From: Bidens hawaiensis
Lineage: Eukaryota > Streptophyta > Magnoliopsida > Asterales > Asteraceae
Direction of reading: 5' to 3'
Assembly: GCA_021521415.1 (NCBI GenBank)
Contig: JAIQDT010000838.1
Coordinates: 186,001 to 250,000, forward strand
DNA length: 64,000 bases
Positions 20,401-32,754 of the stretch are shown one piece after another. The notes beneath the pieces are model-generated. The model made no database searches, was not told where the DNA came from, and saw only the letters and a list, made by a program, of their open reading frames with translations. A program made the translations under genes and the position numbers. Each line of letters begins with the position of its first letter. Positions within the stretch are counted from its first letter, which is position 1.

Positions 20401-23400
20401 TGCTAGAAACCAATCTTCATAAGTTATTGATGTGTGGCACCAGACACCATTGTCTTATTGTGATTTATGATAAATTAAAGAGACTTTTACATATAATTAA
20501 CTCTTTATAATATCCGGGAGGGAATGTTTGCGCTTTGACTGACTAACAAGCCAACTAGGTAAAGTTTGGGCTTTAGGCCATCGAAATTTTGATGTCTCGT
20601 TTATAATGAAAAAGTAGTTATCATATATATAGTATAGATGGTTTGGTGCCACAAAGATTTTTTTGATTATTCTATTAGTTTTGTCTTGTTTTTATGTTAA
20701 TAATTTTGGTTTCTAAATAATTATGATATGTTGCAGGGTTGGTTGTTTGCTAAATTCCTTAAGGCTTTAGGAAAAGAAACTTTTCCAATGTAGGATTGAG
20801 GAGAAGGAGGCGCACATAAATAGAGTTTATTGGAATTTATTAATACACGGGATTTATCAAATGATAAATACAAATAAGGTTCGTTATTTCAATTGTATTC
20901 TCAAAATATTTATGAATTAATTTAACATATAAAGTAAAAAATTATGAGTTATATTGTTTTTCAGTTCACGACTTATTAAACATATCTAATGTTTCACCTC
21001 GTGTACTTCACATGATGAACATATGAACTTAATGTAATTTCTCGTGTAACAATATTTAAAAGATGACGATTAATGTATATACAGACAATAATATAGAGCA
21101 TAATGCCATTAAGTAATATAAATACAGTCCTAAATATATATATTTTCTATAATTCTGAAAAACAGCCACCAACCCAATAATTGGTTATATTTAGCATCAA
21201 CTTTTTTTGAAATGTGATTATAAATGTGACACTTACACACCTATAAATACTGTAGAGTTAAGTGTCATTTTCATACCTGAGATTTGACCAACTAGCATGA
21301 CAGGATGAATATCTTCTCACATGTTAAAAAATTACCATAAAATGCAAGAAACCAATCTTATTAAGTTATTGATGTGTGGACCACCGGATACCATTGTCTT
21401 TTTGTGATTTATGATAAATTAAAGTGACTGTTACATATAATTAACTCTTTATAATATCTGGGTGGGGATGTTTGCGCTTTGCCTGATAAACAAGCCAACT
21501 AGGTAAAGTTAGGGCTTTAGGCCATCGAAATTTTGAGGTCTCGTTTATAATGAAAAAGTTATTATATATATAGCATAAAAGGTTTGTGCCACAAAGATTT
21601 TTTTGATTATTTTATTAGTTTTTTTTTACGTAAATTATTTTGGTCTCTAAATAATTATGAAATGTTGCTGGGTTGGTTGTTTACTAAATTCCTTAAGGCT
21701 TAGGAAAAGAAACTTTTCCAATTTAAGATCGAGGAGTAAGAGGCGCACAATGAGTAGAGTTTCTTGGAATTTATTTATTTACTAGCTTTTGAACCAGTGT
21801 ATTACACGTGATTTATTAAATGATAAATACAAATAAGCTTCGTTATTTCAATTGTATTATCAAAATATTTATGAATTAATTTAACATGTAAAGTAAAAAA
21901 TTATGAGTTATATTGTTTTTCAGTTCACGACTTTTGAAACGTATCTTTTCTATGTTTCACCCCATGTACTACATATGATGAAAATATGAACTTAATGTAA
22001 TTTCTCGTGTAACAATATTTAAAAGATGACGATTAATGTATATACAGACAATAATATAGAGCATAATGCCATTAAGTAATATAAATACAGTCCTAAATAT
22101 ATATATTTTCTATAATTCTGAAAAACAGCCACCAACCCAATAATTGGTTATATTTAGCATCAACTTTTTTTGAAATGTGATTATAAATGTGACACTTACA
22201 CACCTATAAATACTGTAGAGTTAAGTGTCATTTTCATACCTGAGATTTGACCAACTAGCATGACAGGATGAATATCTTCTCACATGTTAAAAAATTCCCA
22301 TAAAATGCATGAAACCAATCTTCATAAGTTATTGATGTGTGGACCATCGGACACCATTGTCTTATTGTGATTTATGATAAATTAAAGTGACTGTTACATA
22401 TAATTAACTCTTTATAATATCCGGGTGGGGATGTTTGCGCTTTGCCTGACAAACAAGTCAAGTAGGTAAAGTTAGGGCTTTAGGCCATCGAAAATTTGAG
22501 GTCTCGTTTATAATGAAAAAGTTATTATATATATAGTATAAAAGGTTTGGTCCCACAAAGATTTTTTTGATTATTTTGTTAGTTTTGTTACGTAAATTAT
22601 TTTGGTTTTTAAATAATTATGATATGTTGCTGGGTTGGTTCTTTGGTAAATTCCTTAAGGCTTAGGAAAAGAAACTTTTCCAATTTAAGATCGAGGAGTA
22701 AGAGGCGCACAATGAGTAGAGTTTCTTGGAATTTATTTATTTACTAGCTTTTGAACCTGTGTATTACACGTGATTTATCAAATGATAAATACCAATAATG
22801 TTCGTTATTTCAATTGTATTATCAAAATATTTATGAATTAAATTAACATATAAAGTAAAAAATTTTGAGTTATATTGTTTTTCAGTTCACGACTTATGAA
22901 ACTTATCTTTTCCATGTTTCACCCCGTGTACTACACATGATGAAAATATGAACTTAGTGTAATTTCTCGTGTAACAATATTTAAAAGATGACGGTTAATG
23001 TATATACAGACTATAATATAGAGCATAATGCCATTAAACAATATAAATACAGACCTAAATATATATTTTCTATAATTCAACAACCCAATAATTGCTTATA
23101 TTTAGCATCAACTTCTTATGAAAGGTGATTATAAATGTGACACTTACACACCTATAAATAAGGTAGAGTTAAGTGTCATTTTCATACCTGTGGTTTAACC
23201 AACTATGCAGCATTAGTAACTTTTTTAAATTTCTTGCAAATCAACACCTGACGTTTCTAAAATAATGATATTTTCCAACGTTTTTAACAAAAATATACAA
23301 ACAAAAACACTTTTTTTTTAACAAAGTAATTAGGCTCATTTATTTTTTGTTAAAATATGTTTTGGTTCGTTCGTTTTTGCTAAAAAAAAGTGTCTCGGAT

Positions 23401-24616
23401 CCTTTTTCTTTGTTAAAAAAAAGTGGTTCGGTTTGCTTGTTTTTTTAAGTACTTCGGTTCATTTATTTTTGTTAAAAAAAAGTGCTCAGGTACATCGATT
23501 ACAACAACTGCCATGATTACGGAGTAAAAGTGTGTGCGATCTAGAAGTTCCAATTAAGTTTAGAGAGAGAGAGAGGGGGGGTTTCTTTTCGGTTGTTAGC
23601 TACCCATTAATCAACCTACCAATTTTCAACGGCTGAACTGAAGTTTGTGACCAGCACATTGATAGATATACAACATATCATGATTAAAGGAATAGCATGA
23701 CAGGTTGAACATCTTCTCACATGTTAGAAAATGATTTATAATAAATTAAAGTGATTGTTACATAAATTAACTCTTTATAATATCCGGGTGGGGATGTTTG
23801 CGCTTTTCCTGACAAACAAGCCAAGTAGGTAAAGTTAGGGCTTTAGGCCATCGAAAATTTGAGGTCTCGTTTATTATGAAAAAGTTATTATATACATAGT
23901 ATAAAAGGTTTGGTGCCACAAAGATTTTTTTGATTATTTTATTAGTTTTGTTTTGTTTTTACGTAAATTATTTTGGTTTCTAAATAATTATGATATGTTG
24001 CTGGGTTGGTTGTTTGCTAAATTCCTTAAGGCTTAGGAAAAGAAACTTTTACAATTTAAGATCGAGGAGTAGGAGGCGCACATTAAGTAGAGTTTTATGG
24101 AATTTTTTTTATTTACTAGGTGTTGAACCCGTGTATTAGACGGGATTTATGAAATCATAAATACAAATAAGGTTCGTTATTTTAATTGTATTATCAAAAT
24201 ATTTACGAATTAATTTAACATATAAAGTAAAAAATTATGAGTTATATTGTTTTTCAGTTCACGACTTATGAAACGTATGTTTTCTATGTTTCACCCCGTG
24301 TACTACACATGATGTAAATATGAACTTAATGTAGTTTCTCGTGTAACAATATTTAAAAGATGATGATTAATGTATATACAGACAATAATATAGATCATAT
24401 TGCCATTAAACAATATAAATACAGACCTAAATATTTATTTTCTATAAATCTGAAAAACAGCCACCAACCCAATAATTGATTATATTTTGCATCAACTTTT
24501 TATGAAAGGTGATTATAAATGTGACACTTACACACATATAAATAACGTAGAGTTAAGTGTAATTTTCATACTTGAGGTTTGACCAACTATGCAGCTTTAG
24601 TAACTTTTTTAAATTT
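17483..24616. repeat. Tandem array block A of a ~1.45-kb unit (several copies, some deleted)
   Basis: Landmark gatctagaagttccgattaag recurs at 18911, 20201 and 23538 (17485 is a diverged first copy). Each full unit has, in order: a GA-rich run, a gaccaccggacaccattgtc box, ggatgtttgcgctttgcc, a tatatagtataaaaggtttg stretch, ttactagcttttgaacccgtg with a hairpin, ttaagtgtcattttcatacc, and several t-rich aaagtggttcggtttgc motifs. One unit lacks about 150 bp (near 19710). Two adjacent short units share the same ~490-bp deletion (junctions at about 21292 and 22252). Nothing is coding. The block is broken off at 24616 by insertion of the 22-kb element. Confidence 0.9.
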
Positions 24617-25431
24617 TGTAATGTCCTCGTTTTGTTAAATAAATAAATAAAGTATGCCGGTTTATGTTAGTTATCGTATCATGTAGCGTCACTTAAATTA
24701 ATTAAATAATATGTAAAGAGTTTATAAGGTCAAAAGGGGATTAATGTACTTGAGAGTGATTTGGGCCTAAAAGCTTTTGGGCTTTGCCTATTTAAACCTT
24801 AAAAACCATAGATTCCATCCTTATCATTCCGTCATTATCATCATTCTCCAATCATTGTACACACCCATACATACAACACAAATCTCCTGTACCAAATATT
24901 CCATAATCCATCTTTCCATTTATTTCAAGATCTAGTCCAATAACACCAAAAAGGTAAGTACTATATTCATTTCATTCATTTACACGTTCAGATTATTAAC
25001 AGGTAACCGTGTCAAACCGACACAAACGAATCGACGTAAACGAACTTAGTTAAACGAGTTCAATCAAATAACAATAATAACAAGAAGGTGTTAAAGGAAA
25101 TAAATAAGTAATACAACTAATAAACCGATGCAAACGGGTCTTCATCGAGACCCGGATTCCAGCGGTCGGCCAGAACTGGAACTCGAACCACATCTGCAGT
25201 GTCGCGACTCGAACCACCAGACCCGTAATGGACCCAATCTCCATCAGTCGGTCCCTTATCCCCCCGCAAGACCTAAACCAGCCGTCAACAACTTGGTCTG
25301 AAACCCCTACGCGAATCAGATCTGGAAACCTTATGCGAATAGCTTACATAAACGGATTCACACGAACCCCGATGCGAGTTGAGCAAATCATTCGCGCGAA
25401 TCGTGGCTTGCGAATTGTTCCAAGTCACACG

Positions 25432-25520
25432 GCATGCGAATCGCTTCTAATCGCACGACATGTGAATCGTTTTTAATCGCACGACATGCAAAATGTTTCT
25501 AATCGCACGACATTCGAATT
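25432..25520 (+). repeat. ~30-bp tandem repeat in the LTR
   Basis: Three to four units of the type atgcgaatcgcttctaatcg followed by cacgac. Diverged relatives (gcatgcgaattattataatcg) continue to about 25560. Confidence 0.7.
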
Positions 25521-26535
25521 TTTGTAAGAGAATTGGTGCATGCGAATTATTATAATCGCATCCCGAGCGAATTCCTTCCCCCGTGCGAATCGTGGCGGCG
25601 ACGGTGTGGTAGGAGTGAGCGGCCAGAAATAGAAGAGTGGGGGTGGTGGTATGGCCGGGATAATGAAGTGGAGGTGGTATGGCCGAACTAATGAAGTGGC
25701 CTTGGTTAAGGAAAGAAAGACTTTATTAGTTAAGGAAAGAAAGAAGAAGAAAACGATTATGAAGGGGGGGGGGGGCTAGGGTTTAATGGGGATGGGGAGG
25801 GTTGGTGAGTGTTTATAATAATAATAATAAAAAGACTATTAGTTAATAATAAAATACTTGGATGCTAAACTTAAACGAAACCCGAACTCGAGATCCGACT
25901 CGTTTAGAACTCACAACCCGCCTCATGCCAAACCAATGGTTTATGGGACCCGTTTGGAAACACCCAAACTTAAGAGCTCGCTATAAATGAATGAATTGAA
26001 AAGAACGTACGAACGAGGGGAAAGTCGTAAATATATATATATATATATATATATGTAAATAGCATAATGATAATAAATGAGGTCAAATATATTTAACTGA
26101 CAAGAACAATTTAAAAGGTTTCATGTCGGTTCGGTTAACTTAAAAGTCAACCCCGTTAACTTAAGAAATGGATAACATGAGATTATAGAGGATTAATACG
26201 TGTACCTTATTAAACAGTTAGCCGCACACAACTCAGGAAGGGAATTATTATTAACGGTGAACGTAACAGGATCCATGTGAGTTCTAGCCCCTTTCTTTGA
26301 GACGTGTTTTCGGGGCTGTGTGTATACTCTATGTGATAGATAAAATACTTATCCTAATTGATAAGTATAAGATATGTGTATGATTGTGCGTTGAGGTGTT
26401 ATTGTTATATGATGACTATATGAAGGAATATGTGTATATGTATTATATACATAAGACAGGTAAAGTATGTACGTATGATGTGAAAGTATGGATAGCTGAC
26501 AGAACAGGTATGAATGTATGGTGAAGCGAAACGAA

Positions 26536-26700
26536 GGGACCAGGCCCTAATAATATCTAAGATGACAGGGACCAGACCCTAATAATATCTGAGATTGAGA
26601 CAGAAGGGATCGGACCCTAATAATATCTAAGATAGTAGGGACCAGACCCTGATAATATCTGAGATAGAGGGACCAGACCCTAAGAATGTCTGAGATAGAA
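26536..26700 (+). repeat. Five gggaccagaccc tandem units in the LTR
   Basis: 31-38-bp units of gggaccagaccctaataat followed by atctgagat. The same block occurs at about 45984-46148 in the right LTR, and reverse-complemented at about 28524-28650 in the solo LTR, so it is a family feature and not a local accident. Confidence 0.85.
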
Positions 26701-27177
26701 GAAACAGAATAGTTTATGGTATACCTTAGGAAAGTATGAACGAAAATATGTAAGTACGTATGCAATTATATAATGTATGTTTGAATGAGTAATAGTTAGT
26801 AAAGTATGAAATACGTATCTTCGAACGCGTATAAGTATGAACATGAACGTATTGTATGTTAATTGATTAACTAGAAGTCACTCAACGTAGCTGACTTTTA
26901 GTATGCACGCTGGCAAGTAGAATGAGACAAGTTGCTTGATGCGTACACGTGGCAATAAGAGGAAGACTGGCATCGTTATGAAGAAGTCTATCGTGACATT
27001 TATGTTTATGTTTAAGACTTATGTTATTTTATTTTAAGACAAAGTGTTTATGTTATGTACGAATGATTGACTTTTATTTCCGCGAGATGTTTTAATTCAC
27101 TCTGATTTCCGAATTATGTGAATGAGTAAATCCAACCAGCGAGAAACTAGGGCACCCGGGAACGGGGCCTTACAGGT

Positions 27178-27188
27178 TGGTACAGAGC
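27178..27188 (+). other. PBS of the outer element, initiator Met tRNA type with one deletion
   Basis: TGGTACAGAGC lies three bases after the LTR end. Compared with the canonical TGGTATCAGAGC it lacks one T. Confidence 0.7.
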
Positions 27189-27584
27189 ATAATTTCGAGA
27201 GAATAAGCATCTTACATGCTTAGACTCGAACAGAGAATGAGACTTAAAGGAAGTAAGAAAGAAGATGCCAGTCAGAGAATGCCATGTGTCACTCAAGCAA
27301 GCTTAACACGAGAATATCCTTATGTATAATGTAGGGATAAGTTAGGAAAGTTATATGAATTGTTAGTGATAGAATTGCTTGTTTATATTTGAATGTTTGA
27401 TTCTCGAACTGCTTTAAGTAGAACCGAGCACAAGTAGACTCACGTAAGGAAGTGTATAGGACACGGAAAGTAGCGTGAGTAGCTAATCCCAGCTGGCCAC
27501 TGTTATTACCTGCAGCCGTACTATCCTTATACTAAATAGTTCCTCACGTGACGATGTTTGTGTTTTTTTCCCTTTAGAATTCGA

Positions 27585-28039
27585 ATGGTTGGTACTAAGA
27601 CTACTGGACAAGAAAGATGCAAGGGACGTTGTGGTAGGCCACGTATCAACCCAATACCCTCCAAAGAACCGACTACTAAGCCCAGCGTAGAAAGAAGCAT
27701 GATTGTGAGAGAAGAAGAGTATCAACTCGATCCTGCTATTCAAGTTGCGATTACTCAAGCTGTTGCTGCCGCAGTGAAGAATCTCCAATCAGACAAGTGT
27801 ACTGAAAGCCATACTAAGACTGTTGAAGAGATTGGGGAGGGTAGTAAGAAGGACACCGAAACGGAGAATGAGGCATCAAGCGAGGATCGTTCTGTGAAGA
27901 TGAATGAGGGAAAGAGAGGCCGAGGTGGTTGCAAATATAGAACCTTCAAAGGTTGTGACCCTCCTAAGCTAACTGGTACTGGTGACGCAATCGCTACTCT
28001 TCAGTGGATAACTGCCATGGATAAGGTTATCCGCATTAG
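27585..28039 (+). pseudogene. gag: Outer element gag, N-terminal fragment
   Basis: ATG at 27585 gives MVGTKTTGQERCKGRCGRPR, a basic N-terminus, then a helical stretch and an acidic/lysine-rich linker. It reaches the start of the Retrotrans_gag core (TFKGCDPPKLTGTGDAIATL, QWITAMDKVIRIS), where the solo LTR interrupts it at the TSD attag. The sequence resumes at 29121 in the same frame. Family: Ty3/gypsy, probably chromovirus (Tekay/Del-like). A pyrimidine tract ending in ttttttccctttag precedes the ATG by nine bases and looks like a 3' splice site. Confidence 0.85.
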
Positions 28040-29120
28040 TGTAAGGCCCCGTTCCCGGTAACCCTACTTTGGTGTTGGATTTACTCATAAACACAGTTCT
28101 AAAATTAGAGTAACTTAAAAACTTCGCGAAATAATTAAAAACTTCAAACATCACATTACAAAACATTCATTCTTGTCTTAACATACAAATTGTCTTTTCA
28201 TAAATAATTAATTAAAACAGTCATAACACTTCATCTTGGATTCCAGTCTCTTCAGTCCATGCCCTGTGTCCCTCCTTATGCCAGCTGCCTCAACCTATTT
28301 GCCTGCGTGCATACTAAAAGTCAGCTACGCTGAGTGAGTTCTAGTTAATCAATTAACATACAATACATTCATACCCTTACTCGTATGCGTCCAAAGATAC
28401 GTATTCATACCTTAGTTTTCTATTACTCCTTTCATATATATCATATATACATGCATACGTACTTACATACTTTCTTTCATAAAACCCTATGGTATACCAT
28501 AAGCTATTCTACATTAAACATCACAGATATTGTAAGGGTCTGGTCCCTATCATCACATATATTATAAGGGTCTAGTCCCTACCATCACAGATATTATAAG
28601 GGTCTGGTCCCTAACATCACAGATATTATAAGGGTCTGGTCCTTACTGCCTCGAATAACCATACATTTATCATACATGTATATTTTACCTGTCTCATGTA
28701 TATAATAGTATATATATACATGCTCATTCATACTATCATTATATCTGCTTGCATGACGATTCTAACAATAAAACTTAACCATTTAAACCGAAACCCACCT
28801 TTTGCTTCGGGTTCGAGTTCGGATCTGGACAATACGTAGATCTGGACGTGTTCCACCCTTCTTTGGCTTGGATTTTAAGTTCGAGTGCTAGAGAGAGAGT
28901 ATGTGTGTGTTTCTTGAGTGTGTGTGTGTGTTTGGATGAGAAAAGAAAAGAAAGGAAGAAGTGGTTGGGTTTATATAGAGGGGGTTTTATGGGTCCCACC
29001 ACCCATTCCCAATTCCTACTCCAAATATTATCCAAATACTTAACACACGACTAACTTAACGACACACAGTTAATAACAAACTTTCTATTATGTATTATTT
29101 AACAAAAGTTGGATGCTACA
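28040..29120 (-). mobile_element. Solo LTR (1081 bp) in opposite orientation, TSD attag
   Basis: It begins (minus strand) TGTAGCATCCAAC and ends GGGGCCTTACA, flanked by attag at 28035-28039 and 29121-29125. It shares the gaacggggccttaca end, the gggaccagaccc repeats and the cagc-gta-gctg hairpin with the outer element's LTRs but is diverged, so it is a related family. The solo form implies LTR-LTR recombination after insertion. The minus-strand sequence near 28970 holds a TATA-like stretch (ctatataaaccc). Confidence 0.9.
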
Positions 29121-29287
29121 ATTAGCGAGTGCCGTCTCGATCAAGCTGCGGGCTTCGCTATTCAGTCGTTTGGCGATGAAGCTATGTTCTGGTGAACAGA
29201 GAAAGACTGTTGCTGAGATTAAGGCTTTGAGGTGGGAGGATCTAAGAGAGATGGTAACGAAGAAATTTTGTGCTGATGCTGAGGTTG
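29121..29287 (+). pseudogene. gag: Outer element gag, middle fragment
   Basis: Continues the gag core (SECRLDQAAGFAIQSFGDEA) after the solo LTR. A TGG-to-TGA change creates a stop within the FWWTEK-type motif, and another TGA follows. It is cut at ggttg (29283-29287) by the 12.3-kb element and resumes at 41581. Confidence 0.85.
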
Positions 29288-32200
29288 TGTAACGATTCCG
29301 GCAGAATCAGGTATACCCTAACCGGTATATACTATTTATGTGTTATTTAATAATGAATATATGAATTATAATGTTTTTATACGAGTATGTATGATTCACA
29401 GTACAGATTATACTCGATTATACAGTTAATCGTATTGGAAATACGATTAACCGATTAACGGTTATTGAAGCCCGAACGAATCGAGGAGTACATTATAGAC
29501 GAGATATATGATATTTAGTGATGTTTACGAAGTATTAAAGCTTCGGGATAAGTGAATTAAAGCACAGAAAAGAATTTTCGATTTAATGGTACGACGATAC
29601 GTTAAACGAAACCTTTAATACCAAACCAAGCAAGAGACGATCGATCAAGCCGAAAAAGATGCGCGATTATTAATAATATGATGTTCTAAGATAATAAATG
29701 CCATGGTTTAAGTTTTTTAAGTTTTTAAATCGATTTTATATAAATTTCATTTTTTAAGTCAAAAACGACCGTTTTAACCTCGTTTTAAGCCGAATTAAAC
29801 GTTTAACCGAAAAACGAACTGAACCAGATTATCCAAAACATTATCCAGATTACAGAAATCTGAATGCGTGGCTAGAAATGGAGGAGTGGGTCCCACCCCA
29901 CCCTCCTTTGTGTTCCGATCGGATAAGGGAAGGGTAACCCCCTTTCCTTATTATTTTTTTTACAAAAACATTCAACAATCTTCATTTTTCTCTCAACTCC
30001 ATGAACTAAAAACCGAGTTTTGTAGCAAGAACAACGAGGTAAAGATCGAGTTATATTCGTTTTCATCTTCGTTTCTCGAGTTTATTTGCAAGAAAATGAG
30101 GTTTCAAGTGAAAAAGGGTGAAAACCCGAGATGAAACCGATTCTTGCATGATCAAGTGATGTATACGGGTTATACAAGGGATCTTGGTCCAAGAAAGGAG
30201 TTAAACGAACCAAAAACGAATTTTTACGGTTAAATCTTTGTTTTTAAATCATAACCGAAACCATGAAAGAAATGGCTTGATTGTGGGTGTAACTTGCTTG
30301 GTGTGGTGTTATTGTGCTTGTAGGTGCTGTATCTAGTTGTTAACCAAGGCTAGAAAGCGAGATCCTTGCGATTTGAAGCTAGAAACACAAGGTAGTTCGG
30401 TTTTGTATGATGTTTGTGTTTTGGACAGATTGTGACACGTTTAGAGTTAGGTCAGGAAATTTTACAGAGATGATCTACACATGAAAATATGAGATATATG
30501 AAATTTTGGTAATTTTTGGACAAAGGATGAATATTTGGTGAATTTAATGCTCGGTTTTGGCTAAAAATGGTGAAAAATAGTTAAATATCATGAAAAATTC
30601 TGGAAAATTGCAGATAAGCTTTTTATATCATGTAAAAGTCACACACAACATTTTAGGTCAGTTGGAGAAGTCTAAGTAGGCTTTTCGGCTAAACAAGTTC
30701 TAGGGTTTTCTAGCTCGGTTTTAGTGAAAATGGCATGTAAAAGGATATTTTGGTTCTGGAAAAATTACAGGAGACTATGGGGATGGCAGGGGTAATCCAG
30801 GAAAAATTTGGGATTTTTCTAAGATCGTTTGGTATTTACGACATATTTAGTGTTTAAATGGTGTTTAAAAATAGATAAATAAATTTTTAATATAAAAATT
30901 AATTCTGGAAATATTTTTATAAAATTCCTCACTGTCAAAAAGTGATTTGTGAAAAATTTCAAGATCCGAGATTAAACGGATAATTATTTGTGTAAAAACA
31001 AACTTTTAAAGCTTAAAACGCGTAAACCGGTAAATTTCGCCTAAGCGAGCTGACTGGTGTATAAAAACCCTAAAAATGAACTATTTTCATATAATTGAGT
31101 TAAACAAGTAAAAAATAAATCACCCGAAAATAATTCGGATGATTTGGGGTAATTTTATCCGATTTAACAGTTTCCGGTACACTAAAGACGGAAACGGGAC
31201 CCGCGGCCAATCGGGGCGTCTAAACCGAGCTCTAATTTCACAACCTTGATTAAATTATCAGTCAACAACTATTTTCGGGTCGTGTGTGACCAAACTCATT
31301 TTTGAAACGTAAAAACGGATAACCGTGCTAGGCACGCAAAACGGGGAAAATGAACTAATAGAAATTCTGACTAGTGAACTCTAAACGATATCACAATCTG
31401 AGTCCGGAGAAGTGTTTCTGGGTTAACATTGCCCCCAGAACGGGTACAGTACTGGGTTAACAGTGTCCCCAGATGTACCGGTTAACACGGTTAAAGTTAT
31501 ATTAATAATGATTGTATAGTAACGGACTTAGGGATCGTATTACAGATCCGGACTAGTAGCTGGCGTACTGTGTTACTTAATTGCTTACGATAAGGTGAGT
31601 TTCACGAGCCCCTTTTTCTGAATTGTTTTTAAATATTTTCCCGGGGCGGAAGCATGTTACTACTGAAATGTTTAAGTACATACTGAACGCATGGATTTGC
31701 GTGTATTTATATATATTTTATTGTACGGGAATCGTACGGAAATGTACTAAGATGGTAATTGTCTGAGTTGCTAACATTCTAAGGCCCCGGAACACGAGTG
31801 ATTAACTGAAAGCCGGTAGAGTGTGGATAGTACTATTGGTCTGACAAAACCAACTGGTCCGGCAAGGATTTGCTGATGTTTCCCAGCCAGTTGCACATGT
31901 CTATTTTGTTGTTGTTATATATTTTGCTATGTAATGTTAGGCATAGCGGTTTGGGGCAGGTCCGTGGGCGGAGCATGCCACGGGGTTGTGTGTGGATAGT
32001 CAGAGGTTTCACTTGTGGGCTCAGCATAATTACAACGCTAATATATGATTATGATAATGATTTATCACTATTTATTTAAATTAGTGAAACTCACCAACTA
32101 TTCGTAGTTGACCCGTTTTCTTTACATGCTTTCTAGGTACCACCAAACTGGAATAATTGCTACATGCTTGACGATGCGTGCTCTTTTGTGGAAGCTTAAT

Positions 32201-32395
32201 GATCTTTTTGTATTAAATATGTTAATGTACTGTTGGTAAAACTTATGTGCTATCGCCTAGACGGGAACTAAACTCGGAACAATGTAATATGTTGTAAATT
32301 AATGTAGTGGTGTTTTCTTTATAAGCAATGCTGTTGATATCAGATGTGTCTGTTGCATCCCGTTTACGTTTCCGCTGCGGTTACGGGGTGTTACA
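29288..32395 (+). repeat. 5' LTR of the 12.3-kb element (3108 bp)
   Basis: Long LTR with a 5' splice-site-like AAG/GTGAGT at 31594-31595, a perfect CAACTA-TTCG-TAGTTG hairpin at 32095-32110 and the direct pair ctgggttaacattgccccca / ctgggttaacagtgtcccca near 31420-31475. A TATA-like gtataaaaaccc occurs near 31060. Short ORFs inside are not protein-like. Confidence 0.95.
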
Positions 32396-32400
32396 GAACT

Positions 32401-32412
32401 TGGTATCAGAGC
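32401..32412 (+). other. PBS, initiator Met tRNA type
   Basis: TGGTATCAGAGC, a perfect 12-nt match to the usual plant PBS, five bases after the 5' LTR end. Confidence 0.9.
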
Positions 32413-32754
32413 CATTGGTTATAAAGAATTAGGATGTCTTTAAAAGATACCTAAAATATAACCAGTAGCTCAAGTATTATAGGATCTGAATATCAACTAA
32501 TAATTTATAGTGACGAGATCTGGATGAACTTGGATGGACAAGTGAGTTATTATGGTCCGGAACATAATAACAGACTTGTCCACACGAGGGAATTCAGGGG
32601 AAGTCACGGGGAACGTTAATAGGTAAAACCGGCAACATATGTGTAAGTATATTATAATATTTTTATGTGACAAAGTTGTATAAGTATGTGTATATTAATC
32701 ATGATTTACATTATGGAAGGAACTATATGTTTGCTAACTTGTGTACAGGTAGGG

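Larger units (their letters stand above)
24617..27174 (+). repeat. 5' LTR of the outer gypsy element (2558 bp)
   Basis: It runs TGTAATG to CTTACA. It has a TATA-like TATTTAAA at 24789-24796, a good 5' splice-site consensus AAG/GTAAGTA at 24954, short tandem repeats at about 25432-25520, an (AT)n run near 26035 and the gggaccagaccc repeats. Only the portion from about 26083 onward is preserved in the right LTR. Confidence 0.85.

Noticed and set aside
29868..30134. 88-codon ORF in the 3.1-kb LTR, repeated at 39060 with an internal deletion
   Set aside because: The two LTR copies differ by a 12-bp deletion and the translation is not protein-like; probably leader sequence.
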